This document shows positions 25,798-34,323 of a stretch of 64,000 bases of DNA, one piece after another. A model generated the notes under the pieces. The model saw only the letters and a list, made by a program, of their open reading frames with translations, did not search any database and was not told where the DNA came from. The stretch's first letter is position 1; every line of letters starts with the position of its first letter. The position numbers were made by a program, and so were the translations under genes. Origin of the DNA: Lentzea californiensis (GTDB taxonomy: Bacteria; Actinomycetota; Actinomycetes; Mycobacteriales; Pseudonocardiaceae). Location of the stretch: NCBI RefSeq assembly GCF_024648825.1, contig NZ_JANBBE010000004.1:248001-312000 (forward strand), in the 5' to 3' direction.

Positions 25798-26576
25798 GCT
25801 ACGTCCTGACCGACTCGGCGACGATGGTGCGCCGCAACCTCACGCGGATGATCCGCTACCCGTCGCTGACGTTCCAGCTCCTGATCATGCCGGTCGTGTT
25901 CCTGCTGCTGTTCGTCTACGTCTTCGGCGGCACGCTGGGCGCCGGGCTCGGCGGACCGGGCGGCGGGCGGGGGGAGTACCTGAACTACGTCACGCCGACG
26001 ATCATCCTGATGTCGATCACCGCGGCCGTGCAGGGCACGAGCATCTCGATCGCGATGGACATGACCGAGGGGATCGTCGACCGGTTCCGCACCATGAAGA
26101 TCGCCAGGGTGTCCGTCCTCACCGGACACGTCGTCGGCAGCCTGGTCCAGACGGTCCTCGCCATGTCCGTCGTCTTCGGCGTCGCGGTCGCGATCGGGTT
26201 CCGCCCGCAGGCGAGCGGTCTCGGCTGGCTCGCGATCATCGGGCTGCTGGTCTCCATGTCGTTCGCGATGATCTGGCTGTCCGCCGCACTGGGCCTCGCC
26301 AGCAAGTCCGTCGAGTCGTCGAGCAACGTCGGCCTGCCGCTGATCCTGCTCCCGTTCTTCGGCAACGGTTTCGTGCCCACCGACTCGATGCCGGCCGTGT
26401 TGCGCTGGTTCGCCGAGTACCAGCCGTTCACCCCGTTCATCAGCGCCCTGCGGGGTCTGCTGATGGGCACACCGATCGGCAACAGCGGCTACCTCGCCTT
26501 CACCTGGTGCCTCGTCATCGGGGTCGGCGGCTACCTCTGGTCCAAGAAGCTCTTCAACCGCGAATCCACCCGCTGA
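25794..26576 (+). CDS. DrrB-like ABC-2 transporter permease
   Basis: 260 residues with six membrane segments. It starts in the DrrB manner with MVRRNLTRMIRYPSLTFQLL, then VVFLLLFVYVFGGTLGAG, and has the EGIVDRFRTMKIAR loop and FANG-like GNGFVPTDSMPAVLRWFAEY with QPFTPFI. It forms the channel for the preceding ATPase. Its stop is 14 bases before the P450 gene, so exporter and P450 are probably co-expressed. Confidence 0.92.
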   Translation: MSYVLTDSATMVRRNLTRMIRYPSLTFQLLIMPVVFLLLFVYVFGGTLGAGLGGPGGGRGEYLNYVTPTIILMSITAAVQGTSISIAMDMTEGIVDRFRTMKIARVSVLTGHVVGSLVQTVLAMSVVFGVAVAIGFRPQASGLGWLAIIGLLVSMSFAMIWLSAALGLASKSVESSSNVGLPLILLPFFGNGFVPTDSMPAVLRWFAEYQPFTPFISALRGLLMGTPIGNSGYLAFTWCLVIGVGGYLWSKKLFNRESTR

Positions 26577-26590
26577 AGGAGATACCGATC

Positions 26591-27787
26591 ATGCTGCAAG
26601 GCCTTCCCATGGAGCGCGACGTCACGCCGTTCGTCCCGCCCAGCCAGATCTCGCTGGTGCGCGAGACCCGCCCGGTCAGCCCGATGCTCTTCCCCGACGG
26701 CCACGAGGGGTGGCTCGTCACCGGCTACGAGGCCGTCCGGCAGGCGCTGGCGGACACCAGGTTCAGCAGCAGGCAGGACCTCGGCATCATCCACGTGCCG
26801 TTCCCGACGCCCGGCATGCCGGAGATGACCGAACCGGTCCCGCAGACGCCCGGCCTGTTCATCAGCATGGACCCGCCGGACCACACCCGGTTGCGCCGCA
26901 AGCTCACCGGAGCGTTCACCGTCAAGCGGATGAAGGCCCTCGAAGAGGGCATCGTCGAGATCACCGAACGGCAGCTGGACCTGCTGGCGGAGCTCACCCC
27001 GCCGGTCGACCTCGTCAAGGAGTTCGCGCTCCCGGTGCCGTCACTGGTGATCTGCGAGATCCTCGGCGTGCCGTACGCCGACCGCGACACGTTCCAGCAC
27101 AACTCCTCCAAGTTCATGGAGAGGCAGGTGACCCTGGAGGACAAGATGGCCGCGTACATGGCGATGAACACGTACCTGTACGAGCTCGTCACCAGCAAGC
27201 GCGCCGAACCGGGGGACGACCTGCTGTCCGATCTAGCGCAGGACGAGGACCTGAGCCTCGAGGAATTGACCGGCATGGCGTTCCTGCTGCTGCTCGCGGG
27301 CCACGAGACGACCGCGAACATGCTGGCGCTGGGCACCTTCGCGTTGCTGGAGCACCCGGACCAGCTGGCGGCACTGCGGTCGAACCCGGAACTGATCCCC
27401 GACGCCGTCGAGGAACTGCTCCGCTACCTCGCCGTCGCCGACGTCTTCTTCCGTTACGCCGCAGAGGACATCGAGTTCTTCGGCGAGACGATCCGCGAGG
27501 GTTCGATGGTCGTCCTGTCGCTGCTGGCGGGCAACCACGACCCGGAGCGTTACGAGCACGCCGGCACGCTCGACGTGCACCGCAACGCCCGTGGTCACCT
27601 CGCGTTCGGGCACGGTGTGCACCAGTGCCTCGGCCAGCAGCTGGCCCGCATCGAGATGCGCGCCGGGTTCGAGGGACTGCTGCGCCGCTTCCCCTCACTG
27701 GAACTCGCCGTGCCGGCCGGTGAGGTGAAGCTCAGGACCGACATGAACATCTACGGCGTGCACGCCCTGCCGGTCACCTGGGCCTGA
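26591..27787 (+). CDS. Cytochrome P450
   Basis: 398 residues, ATG 26591 after GAAGGAG. All P450 landmarks are present: the C-helix DPPDHTRLRRKLTGAFT, the I-helix LLLAGHETTANM, ExxR in EELLRYL, and the heme loop FGHGVHQCLGQQLAR with the thiolate Cys. It is a soluble class I enzyme requiring separate ferredoxin partners, none of which is adjacent. Together with the DrrAB-like exporter it suggests modification and export of a small molecule, or detoxification. No biosynthetic core genes are nearby. Confidence 0.93.
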   Translation: MLQGLPMERDVTPFVPPSQISLVRETRPVSPMLFPDGHEGWLVTGYEAVRQALADTRFSSRQDLGIIHVPFPTPGMPEMTEPVPQTPGLFISMDPPDHTRLRRKLTGAFTVKRMKALEEGIVEITERQLDLLAELTPPVDLVKEFALPVPSLVICEILGVPYADRDTFQHNSSKFMERQVTLEDKMAAYMAMNTYLYELVTSKRAEPGDDLLSDLAQDEDLSLEELTGMAFLLLLAGHETTANMLALGTFALLEHPDQLAALRSNPELIPDAVEELLRYLAVADVFFRYAAEDIEFFGETIREGSMVVLSLLAGNHDPERYEHAGTLDVHRNARGHLAFGHGVHQCLGQQLARIEMRAGFEGLLRRFPSLELAVPAGEVKLRTDMNIYGVHALPVTWA

Positions 27788-27794
27788 TTGCCCG

Positions 27795-28496
27795 TCAGAC
27801 GGTGAAGCCACCGTCTGCGTTGATGCTGGCGCCGGTGACGTACGCACCGGCCTCACCAGCCAGAGCCGCGATGACAGCGGCGATCTCCGCTGGTTTCCCG
27901 TAGCGCCCCAACGCGGTCAGGCCGCGGATCGTGTCCGCCATCGGCCCGTCGGCCGGGTTCATGTCGGTGTCGGTGGGGCCGGGGTTCACGATGTTCGCCG
28001 TGATGCCCAGCGGACCCAGTTCACGCGCCAGGCCCTTCGTCATCCCGATCAGCGCGGTCTTGCTGGCCGAGTACAGGGCGAAGCCGGGAAACGGCGCGTA
28101 CACGGCGACATTGCTGCCGATGCTGATGATCCGGCCACCTTCACGCATGTGCCGTGCCGCCGCGCGCGCCGCCAGGTACGGCGCGCGCACGTTCACGGCC
28201 ATCGTGTGGTCGAACTCCTCCCGGCCGATCTCCTCCAGCGGTCCGACCTGGAAGACCGCCGCGTTGTTCACCAGTACGTCGAGCCGTCCGAAGTGGACCG
28301 CGGTCTCCTCGACCGCGGCCACGACGGCGTCCGGGTCGGCGCTGTCCGCCCGGATCGCGAAACCGTTGTCCGGCTTGGTGTTCTGGTACGTGACCGCGAC
28401 ACGCGCGCCCAGCGCCGTGAGCTTCTCGGCCACTGCGGCCCCGATGCCGCGGCTCCCGCCGGTGACGAGAGCCGCTTTCCCCTCAAGTGATCCCAT
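27795..28496 (-). CDS. Short-chain dehydrogenase/reductase
   Basis: 233 residues. Cofactor motif TGGSRGIGAAVAEKL, NNAA in LVNNAAVF, catalytic Ser in ISIGSN, and YSASK with Tyr and Lys. The C-terminus GAYVTGASINADGGFTV is typical of classical SDRs of the FabG/3-oxoacyl reductase-like group. It is convergent with the P450 gene, only seven bases between the stops. The substrate cannot be deduced. Confidence 0.9.
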   Translation of the reverse strand: MGSLEGKAALVTGGSRGIGAAVAEKLTALGARVAVTYQNTKPDNGFAIRADSADPDAVVAAVEETAVHFGRLDVLVNNAAVFQVGPLEEIGREEFDHTMAVNVRAPYLAARAAARHMREGGRIISIGSNVAVYAPFPGFALYSASKTALIGMTKGLARELGPLGITANIVNPGPTDTDMNPADGPMADTIRGLTALGRYGKPAEIAAVIAALAGEAGAYVTGASINADGGFTV

Positions 28497-28547
28497 GCCG
28501 ATCAGCCTGCTGGAACCGCGGCCGGGATTCTGGCGGGAATCGGACCG

Positions 28548-30410
28548 TCAGTTGGCGCCTCGGGTGTACGCCCACGCGGTGCGGTTGAGGGAGTCCTCGA
28601 TCCCCGTGAAGCCCTCGTTGGGGTTGAGCACGTCCTCGTGGAAGTCGACGTCGACGTCGTCCGCGGTGCCGCCGATGCCGTCCGGGCCCACGCCGAACAT
28701 GCCCTTCGGGTTGCCGCCCTGGTCCATGATGGCGTCGAGCGCGTTGAACTGGTCCTGGTGCCAGCTGCCCGACATGTGCCCCGCCTCGTGCGCGGTGATG
28801 TTGCCGATCGCCCGGCCGATGAACGCGATCTTGTCGCTGGCCGGTGTGATGTAGCCGTTCAGCGAGGTGCGCGTCTGGGCGGCCGGCGCGCTGAGGACGT
28901 CGAGGAGCACCAGCGAGGTCTCCTCCTTGCCGAAGTTGCCCGCGTCGATCGACTGCGCGATGCCGACGGTCTGGATGCCGGACTCGGCGATCGAGCCGCC
29001 GACGACCACGCGGCTGACGTTCTTCTGGCCCCACGGGTCGGCGTGGTCACGGCTGTTGAGGATCCGCACGGCGAACCGCCTGTTGGTGCCCTTCGCGGCC
29101 AGGTCGTGCTCGATGTTCTCGCGCACGGTCGCGACCACGCCGTCGATCACGGCGTTCTCGTCCGCGCCGGTGAGACCCCAGCCTGGCAGGAACTTCCGCA
29201 GCGGCGAGAGGTCCTTGTTGCCCGCGGGGTCGACGCCGAAGATCCGGGTGTTGACCCGCGCGCCGTCGAAGTCGAGGAAGACCGTCAGCACCTCGGGACG
29301 CTGGTTGAGCTCCGAGCCGGGACGGTAGGCCTCGACCGTGACGTCGTAGCGGCCGGTGCCGTTCTCGACGCCGACGGTGTAGCGGCCGTCCTTCGGCGCC
29401 ACGAAGTCCGCGACGGCGTTGCCACCGGCGGGCATCGGGGAGTTCTCGGCGTACAGGAAGCTGAAGTCCTGCGACGAACCGAAGACCTCGCGCCCGGCCG
29501 GGTCGTGGACGACGACCCTCGTCGCCTTGCCCGCCGCCGACGCGCCCAGCACGTCACCGGCCTTGAGGTCGACGGAGAAGTGGTCCCTGTCCGCGGGGCC
29601 CCCGCCGGTCGCGATGGTCAGGTCGTACGCGCCCTCGGTGAGGACGCGCTTGCCGGTGCCGGGCTTCATCGGGTCGGCCGGGATCCCGCCGGGTCCGGCC
29701 GCCGCGACCATCACGTAGACGTCCTGCCCGGCGGCCACGGGGACCCGCAGCCTGCTGTCGGTGCTGCCCGCGAGGTTGTCGTGCTGGTCCAGGAGCTGCC
29801 CCGTCGCGTCGAACGCGGCGAGCAGGGTGTCCAGGTCGCCCGACGGCGTGTCCGTCTCGAGCAGGACGATCCGCCCCTCGGCGCCGCCGGACAGCTTGTA
29901 GAAGTCGTGGTCACCGCTGCCGTCGCCACCGCTGCCGTACGGGCCGTCGCCGATCTTGCCGCTGGTGCGCACGGCCCTCTCACGGGCGGGCACACCGGTG
30001 CCGCTCGCGAGCGGGACGGCGTCGTTGGTCTCGGCGAACGGAGCCGCCACGGGGATCGTGGGGTCGCCCGCGAGGTCACCGGTGAGCGTGAGCTTCGGGT
30101 TCTTGCCCCTGCCGGTCCCGAACCCGGCCACGTGCTCGGCCTGCGAGGGCACGTCGTTGGCGCCCTGCCCGGTCTCCTTCTCGGAGTACGTCAACGGCTG
30201 GCCCGCGCTCTTCGCGGCCACCCGCGACTGCTTGCGCGACTCCCGGTTCCGCTGCACCGCCGCCCAGTCGACCTTCGCCTCCGCCGGCAGGAACGCCAGC
30301 ATCGGGTCGGGCTGGAAGAGCGGTGCGGCGGGCTCGGCCGCCGACTGCCCGCCGGCGACCAGAGCCAGTGCCATACCTGCCGTGAGCACGCCTAACAGAT
30401 GTTTCCGCAT
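28548..30410 (-). CDS. Secreted metzincin-type metalloprotease with PPC-like domains
   Basis: 620 residues with a signal peptide (LLGVLTAGMALALVAGGQSA). The middle has two PPC-like beta domains: DHDFYKLSGGAEGRIVLLE and DHFSVDLKAGDVLGAS. The C-terminal third contains the extended zinc motif TAHEAGHMSGSWH, i.e. HExxHxxGxxH, with the family Met probably in the following DAIMDQGG. This is a metzincin arrangement. The C-terminal segment GPDGIGGTADDVDVDFHED resembles calcium-binding loops. It should act outside the cell. It is a single-gene unit upstream of a divergent-looking 28.5 kb border and downstream of nothing co-directional within 100 bases. Confidence 0.8.
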   Translation of the reverse strand: MRKHLLGVLTAGMALALVAGGQSAAEPAAPLFQPDPMLAFLPAEAKVDWAAVQRNRESRKQSRVAAKSAGQPLTYSEKETGQGANDVPSQAEHVAGFGTGRGKNPKLTLTGDLAGDPTIPVAAPFAETNDAVPLASGTGVPARERAVRTSGKIGDGPYGSGGDGSGDHDFYKLSGGAEGRIVLLETDTPSGDLDTLLAAFDATGQLLDQHDNLAGSTDSRLRVPVAAGQDVYVMVAAAGPGGIPADPMKPGTGKRVLTEGAYDLTIATGGGPADRDHFSVDLKAGDVLGASAAGKATRVVVHDPAGREVFGSSQDFSFLYAENSPMPAGGNAVADFVAPKDGRYTVGVENGTGRYDVTVEAYRPGSELNQRPEVLTVFLDFDGARVNTRIFGVDPAGNKDLSPLRKFLPGWGLTGADENAVIDGVVATVRENIEHDLAAKGTNRRFAVRILNSRDHADPWGQKNVSRVVVGGSIAESGIQTVGIAQSIDAGNFGKEETSLVLLDVLSAPAAQTRTSLNGYITPASDKIAFIGRAIGNITAHEAGHMSGSWHQDQFNALDAIMDQGGNPKGMFGVGPDGIGGTADDVDVDFHEDVLNPNEGFTGIEDSLNRTAWAYTRGAN

Positions 30411-30511
30411 GTCCAGTTCCCCCAGTTCGGTCCTTCAACCGAGGAAACCAGCGTCGTGCGGGCCGGGCGAGCGTTTTGGTCAGCCTTCGTCCACTTCAGG
30501 ACATCCGTGGA

Positions 30512-31495
30512 TCAGACCGTGGCCTTGCGCATCGGTTGAGCGACCTCGTGCAGGTGTTGCAGCACGTACCCGTAGGAGCGGAACAGGCCGCACTGGGCGT
30601 AGGAGATCCCGTGCTGTTCGCAGAACTTGTGCACGATCGCCTGCGCGTGCTTCAGGTTCGGTCGCGGCATGCTGGGGAACAGATGGTGCTCGATCTGGTA
30701 GTTCAGCCCGCCGAGCAGGATGTCGGTGAACCAGCCGCCACGGATGTTGCGCGAGGTCAGCACCTGCTTGCGCAGGAAGTCGAGCGAGTGCCCCGCCGAC
30801 AGCACGGGCATGCCCTTGTGGTTGGGGGCGAAGGAACATCCCATGTAGAAGCCCCACAACGCCTGGTGCACCAGGACGAACGCGACGGCGTACACGGGGG
30901 AGAGGACCCAGAACACGACCGCGAGGTACACCACGACGTTCGCGATCATCACGGTCCGCTCGCGGCCCGCGTACTTGATCGAGTGCCAGTGCAGTGCGAA
31001 GCCTTCCAGCAACAGCAGCGGGAAGAACAACACGGCCTGGTGCGAGGCGATCCACCGCAGCGGTCCACGCTTGGCCGCTCCCTGCCGTTGCGTGAACGCC
31101 AGCACCGAGATGTCGACGTCCGGGTCCTCGTCCTCGTGGTTCGGGTTGGCGTGGTGGCGGCTGTGCTTGCCCACCCACCACTCGTAGCTGACACCGACCA
31201 GGCCGCTGTGGGCGTAGCCGGTGATCTCGTTCCACTTCTTCGAGGCGAAGATCTGCTTGTGGCCCGCGTCGTGCCCGATGAACGCGAGCTGCGTGGACAT
31301 CACGGCCAGCACGACCGCTACCGCGAGCTGCCACCACGAGTCGCCCAGCAGCGCGAACGCCACCCAGGCCGCCGCGTACACCACGAGGTTCACGCCGATC
31401 CGGATGAAGTAGTAACCGCGCCGCCGAGCAAGCAGGCCAGCCTGCTTTATCTCGGTGGACAACTGGGCGAAGTCGCTCGCCTGCCGGAGTGCCAT
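30512..31495 (-). CDS. Membrane fatty acid desaturase (paralog 1)
   Basis: 327 residues from ATG 31495; an upstream TTG at 31555 is possible but poorer. The three His boxes of acyl desaturases are present: HDAGH, HSRHHANPNH, and QIEHHLFP. Four to five membrane segments surround them. The C-terminal PNLKHAQAIVHKFCEQHGI is typical of the front-end/delta-type bacterial group. It introduces a double bond into membrane acyl chains using O2 and an electron donor. A close paralog lies at 42147-43187 (the segments LGDSWWQ, STQLAFIGHDAGH and CSFAPNHKGMP are shared). Confidence 0.9.
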   Translation of the reverse strand: MALRQASDFAQLSTEIKQAGLLARRRGYYFIRIGVNLVVYAAAWVAFALLGDSWWQLAVAVVLAVMSTQLAFIGHDAGHKQIFASKKWNEITGYAHSGLVGVSYEWWVGKHSRHHANPNHEDEDPDVDISVLAFTQRQGAAKRGPLRWIASHQAVLFFPLLLLEGFALHWHSIKYAGRERTVMIANVVVYLAVVFWVLSPVYAVAFVLVHQALWGFYMGCSFAPNHKGMPVLSAGHSLDFLRKQVLTSRNIRGGWFTDILLGGLNYQIEHHLFPSMPRPNLKHAQAIVHKFCEQHGISYAQCGLFRSYGYVLQHLHEVAQPMRKATV

Positions 31496-31584
31496 TTCCG
31501 CAGAATGCCTGATCGCGGCGACTAAGTCATGCACGGCCCATGAAGTCGTTACCAACCAGGCGGGTCACACGGGCGTCGGCAGCC

Positions 31585-31935
31585 CTACCAGCTCACGAGG
31601 CAGAAGGGGTGGCCGGCGGGATCCGCGTAGACGTGGAACCGCTCGCCACCGCCTTCGAGCCTGCGCGCACCGAGGGCCAGCACCTCCTCGCCCGCCGCCG
31701 CGAGGTCGTCCACCCGCACGTCGAAGTGCATGTGCGCGGTCTCGTCCGGCCACGTCGGCGGTCGCCAGCCCTCGACCCGTGCGAACGCCACGCCAGGCCG
31801 GTCCGGGGCGTCACCGATGACGACGAACTTCCCGTCGTCCTGCACCCGGACCATCCCGAGCAGCTTCTCGTAGAACTCCGCGAGGCCCCGCGGATCAGGG
31901 CAGTCCACCACCAGGCCGTGCCAGCGTCCGATCAT
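31585..31935 (-). CDS. VOC (glyoxalase-like) family protein
   Basis: 116 residues, ATG 31935. The two beta-alpha-beta-beta-beta units start with GLVVDCPDPRGLAEFYEKLL and MHFDVRVDDLAAAGEEVLAL; the end HVYADPAGHPFCLVSW is the usual VOC finish. Metal ligands fit H near the start (RWHGLVVD), H in AHMHFDV and E/H near the end. The substrate is unknown. It follows rskA by 43 bases on the same strand and may be read through from the sigK promoter. Confidence 0.85.
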   Translation of the reverse strand: MIGRWHGLVVDCPDPRGLAEFYEKLLGMVRVQDDGKFVVIGDAPDRPGVAFARVEGWRPPTWPDETAHMHFDVRVDDLAAAGEEVLALGARRLEGGGERFHVYADPAGHPFCLVSW

Positions 31936-31978
31936 GCGCGGGATGCTGACACGGATCCAGGACAACCGGCGCCCTGGT

Positions 31979-32698
31979 TCACGCGAGCGGCATCGCCATC
32001 ACCTTCGGTGTGGTCGGCGCCTTCGACCCTCCCGACGGCTCCACGGTCAGCGCGACCTCCTGCGCACCGGTCAGGCCGCTGACGACGACCGGTGACGACC
32101 GCGAGTCGAGCAGCCCGGCCGAGTGCGGCCCGTCGGCGCCGATCAGCCAGAGCTGGTAGGTGTGACCGTCGGGTGCCTGCGGCAGGTCCTTGGCGAGGAA
32201 CAGCGCCTCGTCGCGGCTGGCCGACACGACGGCGGTACCGGTGGCGCCGTTCGGTGCCCTGCCGTTGATCAGCTTCGCGTCCGGCGTGGACAGGAAGTCG
32301 GAGAACCGGCTGTACTCGCTGGAGAGCTGTGCCAGCTGCCGTTCCTGGCCGGACTGCGAGTAGTCCACCGTCACGAACACCGCGGCGACGAGGCAGGCGG
32401 CCGCGAGCAGCCCTCCCGCCCAGCGCTTGCGGCGCGGGTCCGGCACGCGTGCCGTGTGCGGGGACAGCTGGCGGGTCTCGGCCGCTGCCGCGAGCACACG
32501 GGCACGGAGCTGGGGCGGTGGCAGGAACTCCACCGCGGCGCCCAGCCGCGCGGCCGTGGCCGCGAGCTCGGTGACCTCGACCGCGCAGCTCTGGCACCGG
32601 GTCAGGTGGGCCTCGAAAGCGGTCCGTTCGAGGTCCGACAAAGCGTTCACGGCGTAGGCGCCGGTGAGCGTGTGCAGATCAGCGGATGTGGTCCTCAT
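31979..32698 (-). CDS. rskA: Anti-sigma-K factor
   Basis: 239 residues. The N-terminal zinc-type anti-sigma domain has HLTRCQSCAVEV (HxxxCxxC); one membrane helix (WAGGLLAAACLVAAVFVTV) follows, then the RskA extracytoplasmic domain with YQLWLIGADGPHSAGLL. It holds SigK at the membrane until proteolysis releases it, as in mycobacteria. ATG 32698 overlaps the sigK stop (ATGA), so the pair is made in fixed ratio. Confidence 0.88.
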   Translation of the reverse strand: MRTTSADLHTLTGAYAVNALSDLERTAFEAHLTRCQSCAVEVTELAATAARLGAAVEFLPPPQLRARVLAAAAETRQLSPHTARVPDPRRKRWAGGLLAAACLVAAVFVTVDYSQSGQERQLAQLSSEYSRFSDFLSTPDAKLINGRAPNGATGTAVVSASRDEALFLAKDLPQAPDGHTYQLWLIGADGPHSAGLLDSRSSPVVVSGLTGAQEVALTVEPSGGSKAPTTPKVMAMPLA

Positions 32699-33294
32699 CC
32701 GGTCACCCCCATGCAGTCCCGCAGTCGGATCAGGCCGTCGCGCATCCGGGTCTTGACCGTGCCGAGCGGAATGCCCAGCAGGCTCGAGACCTCCGGATAG
32801 GAGTAGCCCTGGTAGTAGGCGAGCAGCACGGACTCGCGCTGCAGCTCGGTCAGGAAGCTCAGGCAGCGGCGCACCTGGCGTTGCTCCAGCCGTCCGTCGA
32901 CCTGCTCGCTCACCTCGTCGAACGGCCTGGCCGGGTCGAGGCGGGCCGCCCGGTCCTCGCGGTGCGTGGCGGCCTGGGCGGACCGGACGCGGTCCACGGC
33001 CCGGCGGTGGGTCAGCGTGAGGATCCAGGTGTTGGCGCTGCCCCGGTCGGGGTCGAACCTGGTCGCGGTCCGCCACACCTCGAGCATCACCTCCTGGAAC
33101 ACCTCCTCCGACTGCGCCTGGTCCCGCACGACACGCCTGATCAGCCCGAACACCGAACCGGCCATCACGTCGTAGAGCCGTTCGAACGCGGCCTCGTCGC
33201 CCCGTGCGACCAGCGCGAGCAGGTCGTCGGCGGTCGGGCCGACGTCACGAGGGGTGCTCTGCAGGCTTTGCAGTGCCCGCTCACGCTCTGGCAT
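32695..33294 (-). CDS. sigK: ECF RNA polymerase sigma factor SigK
   Basis: 199 residues. Region 2 is SVFGLIRRVVRDQAQSEEVF followed by EVMLEVWR; region 4 has LAYYQGYSYPEVSSLLGIPL and GTVKTRMRDGLIRLRDCMG. This is the SigK/ECF19-like group, and the next gene encodes its RskA-type anti-sigma factor. A probable SigK-type promoter at 33329-33355 indicates autoregulation, and the same pattern precedes the fasciclin and molybdoenzyme genes on the other strand. Confidence 0.9.
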   Translation of the reverse strand: MPERERALQSLQSTPRDVGPTADDLLALVARGDEAAFERLYDVMAGSVFGLIRRVVRDQAQSEEVFQEVMLEVWRTATRFDPDRGSANTWILTLTHRRAVDRVRSAQAATHREDRAARLDPARPFDEVSEQVDGRLEQRQVRRCLSFLTELQRESVLLAYYQGYSYPEVSSLLGIPLGTVKTRMRDGLIRLRDCMGVTG

Positions 33295-33328
33295 CCCAGG
33301 TCCTCTCCTCGGCTGTTGTCCTATAGGT

Positions 33329-33355
33329 GTTCGCAGCAGGGGCGCCGATGGATCG
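33329..33355 (-). promoter_or_regulatory. Putative SigK-type promoter of sigK-rskA
   Basis: Read on the minus strand: CGATCC, 15 bases, GCGAAC. The -10-like element ends about 34 bases before the sigK start. It matches the two promoter candidates at 33469 and 34290 in both elements and in spacer length, and resembles the mycobacterial SigK pattern CCATCC / CCGAAT as I recall it. Confidence 0.6.
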
Positions 33356-33468
33356 GTCCGGACTGCGTCATCACGTCGAAAGCCGGCGGAACTTCTTCCA
33401 ACCGCCCTGGAAAACCGCTCGTCAGTCTGTTGTGGACGGTGTGGTTGGTAACGGATTCATAACCACAC

Positions 33469-33495
33469 CCATCCGTTTCCCGGGGGGCGGCGAAT
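33469..33495 (+). promoter_or_regulatory. Putative SigK-type promoter of fasciclin gene
   Basis: CCATCC, 15 bases, GCGAAT, ending 43 bases before the fasciclin start. It is the closest of the three to the remembered mycobacterial SigK consensus. The gene it serves belongs to the MPT70/MPT83 family, the classic SigK targets. Confidence 0.65.
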
Positions 33496-33538
33496 CACCG
33501 GTAGCAACTGCTCGATCACCCCTTGGAGATGTCTCGTC

Positions 33539-34192
33539 ATGAACATGACCGTCCGCAACACCGTCCTGGCCGTCGGCGCCGTCTCGCTCGCCCTGTTCGG
33601 CGCGGCGTGCGGCTCGGGTGACATGGCCAGCAGCGGCGGCACTTCCAGCGCCGCCGCGCCCACCACGACCACCCAGTCCTCGGCCGCGATGGCCGACCCG
33701 GCCAAGGACCTCGTCGGTCCCGGCTGTGCTGACTACGCGAAGCAGGTTCCGTCCGGTGCCGGCTCGGTGTCGGGCATGGCCGCCGACCCGGTCGCCGTCG
33801 CCGCGAGCAACAACCCGCTGCTCACCACGCTCGTGAGCGCGGTGTCGGGCAAGCTGAACCCGAAGGTGAACCTGGTCTCGACGCTCAACGGCGCCGAGTT
33901 CACGGTCTTCGCGCCGGTCGACTCGGCGTTCGCGAAGATCGACGCCGCGACCATCGAGAAGCTCAAGACCGACGACGCGCTGCTGACCAAGATCCTCACG
34001 TACCACGTCGTCCCCGGCCAGATCTCGCCCGACAAGATCGCCGGTGACCAGAAGACCGTGCAGACCGGCACCGTGAAGGTCACCGGCTCCGGCAACGCGA
34101 TCAAGGCCAACGACGCCAACGTCATCTGTGGTGGCGTGAAGACCGCCAACGCCACCGTCTACCTGATCGACTCGGTTCTGATGCCTGCCTGA
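33539..34192 (+). CDS. Fasciclin-domain lipoprotein, MPT83-like
   Basis: 217 residues. The N-terminal hydrophobic segment ends FGAACGSG, a probable though non-ideal lipobox, then a Ser/Thr/Ala-rich linker. One fasciclin (FAS1) domain covers about residues 80-217: [43 protein letters not shown], and ends [13 protein letters not shown]. It resembles mycobacterial MPT70/MPT83. It sits next to sigK on the opposite strand behind a SigK-type promoter. A 3' remnant of a second copy lies at 35817-35879. Confidence 0.88.
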   Translation: MNMTVRNTVLAVGAVSLALFGAACGSGDMASSGGTSSAAAPTTTTQSSAAMADPAKDLVGPGCADYAKQVPSGAGSVSGMAADPVAVAASNNPLLTTLVSAVSGKLNPKVNLVSTLNGAEFTVFAPVDSAFAKIDAATIEKLKTDDALLTKILTYHVVPGQISPDKIAGDQKTVQTGTVKVTGSGNAIKANDANVICGGVKTANATVYLIDSVLMPA

Positions 34193-34210
34193 CATCACCC
34201 GCAGGACAAC

Positions 34211-34241
34211 TGGGCACCCACGTCTCCGGCGTGGGTGCCCA
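34211..34241 (+). terminator. Terminator hairpin after fasciclin gene
   Basis: Perfect 12-bp stem TGGGCACCCACG (34211-34222) with CGTGGGTGCCCA (34230-34241), seven-base loop, no long U-run. It separates the fasciclin transcript from the next promoter. Confidence 0.75.
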
Positions 34242-34289
34242 GTGCTGTGTGCGTCTACTGCGGACTTCGACAAACCCTTGCGTGTGCGC

Positions 34290-34316
34290 CAATCCACGCA
34301 GCGGTCTGCTCCGAAC
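34290..34316 (+). promoter_or_regulatory. Putative SigK-type promoter of molybdoenzyme gene
   Basis: CAATCC, 15 bases, CCGAAC. The expected start of transcription about seven bases downstream coincides with the GTG at 34324, which has no ribosome-binding site. The message is therefore probably leaderless, and this supports that start. Confidence 0.6.
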
Positions 34317-34323
34317 AACAGAT

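Noticed and set aside
28638..30395. Open frame of 585 codons opposite the metalloprotease
   Set aside because: Antisense shadow without a family; the minus strand has a signal peptide and a zinc motif.
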